Assembly: GCA_003171295.1 (NCBI GenBank)
Contig: PMYF01000962.1
Span: 13,786 to 20,324 of the forward strand
Reading direction: 5' to 3'
Origin: Acidobacteriota bacterium
Lineage (GTDB): Bacteria; Acidobacteriota; Terriglobia; UBA7540
Length of the DNA stretch: 6,539 nucleotides
The position numbers and the translations under genes are program-made. Each line of letters starts with the position of its first letter. The first letter of the stretch is position 1. Positions 5,664 to 6,539 of this stretch are shown here, one piece after another. The notes beneath the pieces are model-generated. The model ran no database searches and was not told the origin of the DNA. It saw nothing but the letters and a program-made list of their open reading frames with translations.

Positions 5664-6539
5664 TCAGCTCTGGCCATATCCCCTCGTGACCTGGTCGTGG
5701 TCCCGCCATCTTCCCGTGACCCCACGGTAGCCGTCGATCAATCCCCAGAGGACGGCGCGGGCGCAGGGGTAACGGCGGGCTCGGAGGTTCTTGAAGACAC
5801 TGGCGAGCCGCAGCGGAATATGCACGAAATGGAAAAGGATTCGCCACCCGGGAGAGAGCAGTTCATGGGCCAGGAGGACCCGATTGCGGCCCGAGTAATA
5901 GTACCAAACCGGGCTCTGGTAACCCCCCGAGGTTCGTTCGACCTTATGGCGGACAGTGGCAGCGCGCACGATGAGGCACTTGAACCCCTTCTTCCGGGCT
6001 GTATGGCAGAAGGCGACTTCATCCCAATACAGGTACAGGCGCTCATCCAAGTATGCTCCGTGCGCCGCCTGAACGGTTTCGAAGACCGCTTTCCTTACGA
6101 GCATGGCCCCACCATGAACGAAAACCGAATCCCAGAAGGCTACGCCCGCCTCCGGCATCGCGGTCTGAGCTTTGAGGAGCGGAGCGAAAAACAAACCCCG
6201 CAGTGTTCCGCTCCGGGCAAACTCAACATGGTCACCTTTGCCATTCATAACCAAGGGTCCGACGATGCCGGCTCCCGTGCTCTGGTCAATTTCCAGGAGA
6301 CGCGCGAGACAATCGGGATCCATCGCTGCGTCGTTGTTCAGCAGAAAGACATAGTCAGCGGAAAGGTTCCGGTGCAGCGCGTATGCAATAGCAACATTGT
6401 TGCCGCCGGTATAGCCCAAATTCTCTTCGTTGCGGATCAGAACCATTCGGGAACGAGAAGGCGCAGCGTCAAGCGCCGCCTCCGTCGCTGCTTCCCCACT
6501 CCGCAGCGCGGTCTCGCGGGAGTAGTCGGCGATGACGTG
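5664..6539 (-). CDS. Glycosyltransferase family 2, rhamnosyltransferase-like; N-terminus outside the window
   Basis: The frame is open to the window edge, giving 291 visible residues. An internal ATG at 6446 is not the start: the 31 codons before it (from HVIADYSRE) align with residues 69-100 of the neighbouring GT2 (YLLVEYSEA). About 70 N-terminal residues, including the first strand and the DNGS motif, are missing. Visible are RNEENLGYTGGNN (36-48 of the visible part), FLLNNDAAMD (65-74) with the NND form of DxD, an acidic YWDEVAFCHTA segment, GRNRVLLAHELL, and a C-terminal DGYRGVTGRW. These match the downstream paralogue segment by segment, so the two arose by duplication. The usual role is sugar transfer onto a lipid-linked acceptor at the inner membrane face. 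The stop is TGA at 5666-5664, 179 bases before the next start. Confidence 0.9.
   Translation of the reverse strand, partial: HVIADYSRETALRSGEAATEAALDAAPSRSRMVLIRNEENLGYTGGNNVAIAYALHRNLSADYVFLLNNDAAMDPDCLARLLEIDQSTGAGIVGPLVMNGKGDHVEFARSGTLRGLFFAPLLKAQTAMPEAGVAFWDSVFVHGGAMLVRKAVFETVQAAHGAYLDERLYLYWDEVAFCHTARKKGFKCLIVRAATVRHKVERTSGGYQSPVWYYYSGRNRVLLAHELLSPGWRILFHFVHIPLRLASVFKNLRARRYPCARAVLWGLIDGYRGVTGRWRDHDQVTRGYGQS

Noticed and set aside
5485..5847. N-terminal extension of the GT2 gene to an ATG at 5847 (491 residues in all)
   Set aside because: The extra 121 residues are Pro/Arg/Gly-rich without motifs, overlap the end of the upstream GT2 gene on the same strand in another frame, and the ATG at 5484 has a good Shine-Dalgarno and the family's usual N-terminus.
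6172..6446. ATG at 6446 as the start of the last GT2 gene
   Set aside because: The 31 codons upstream in the same frame are open and align with the paralogue, so the gene begins beyond the window.

Overview
The window is a stretch of a surface- or exo-polysaccharide biosynthesis cluster from a GC-rich bacterium. Every supported gene is on the minus strand, so transcription runs from high to low coordinates. The high GC content and the style of the glycosyltransferases, including an N-terminal GSGEAVLGWNLV-type family 4 enzyme, remind me of soil bacteria such as Acidobacteriota. That placement is a low-confidence impression; there is no rRNA or other taxonomic marker here.

In transcription order: (i) 6539-5664, a GT2 glycosyltransferase whose N-terminus lies outside the window; (ii) 5663-5485, a 179-bp gap rich in inverted repeats, with a candidate promoter and a possible two-state hairpin at the next ribosome binding site; (iii) 5484-4372, a second GT2 gene paralogous to the first; (iv) 4371-4103, a gap holding an imperfect palindrome and a decayed 5' fragment of another GT2 gene; (v) 4102-3122, GDP-mannose 4,6-dehydratase (gmd); (vi) 3042-2122, a GT2 gene whose first ~70 bases are the intact counterpart of the fragment in (iv); (vii) 2062-1232, an FkbM-family methyltransferase; (viii) 1232-297, a GT2 gene overlapping the previous stop by one base; (ix) 295-1, the start of a GT4 glycosyltransferase using a GTG start, cut off by the window edge.

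Together the genes fit assembly of a decorated glycan. Gmd turns GDP-mannose into GDP-4-keto-6-deoxymannose, the precursor of GDP-rhamnose, GDP-fucose, GDP-perosamine and related sugars. Four GT2 enzymes and one GT4 enzyme would add sugars to a lipid-linked acceptor, and the FkbM protein would O-methylate one residue. No polymerase, flippase, export gene or 4-keto-reductase is in the window, so the final glycan cannot be named.

I see no wholly new type of system. The most distinctive feature is a 52-bp near-perfect direct repeat (51/52) flanking gmd at an offset of exactly 1263 bp (421 codons). It is made of the first codons of the GT2 gene downstream of gmd. It suggests a modular insertion or duplication, and recombination between the copies could remove gmd while leaving an intact GT reading frame.
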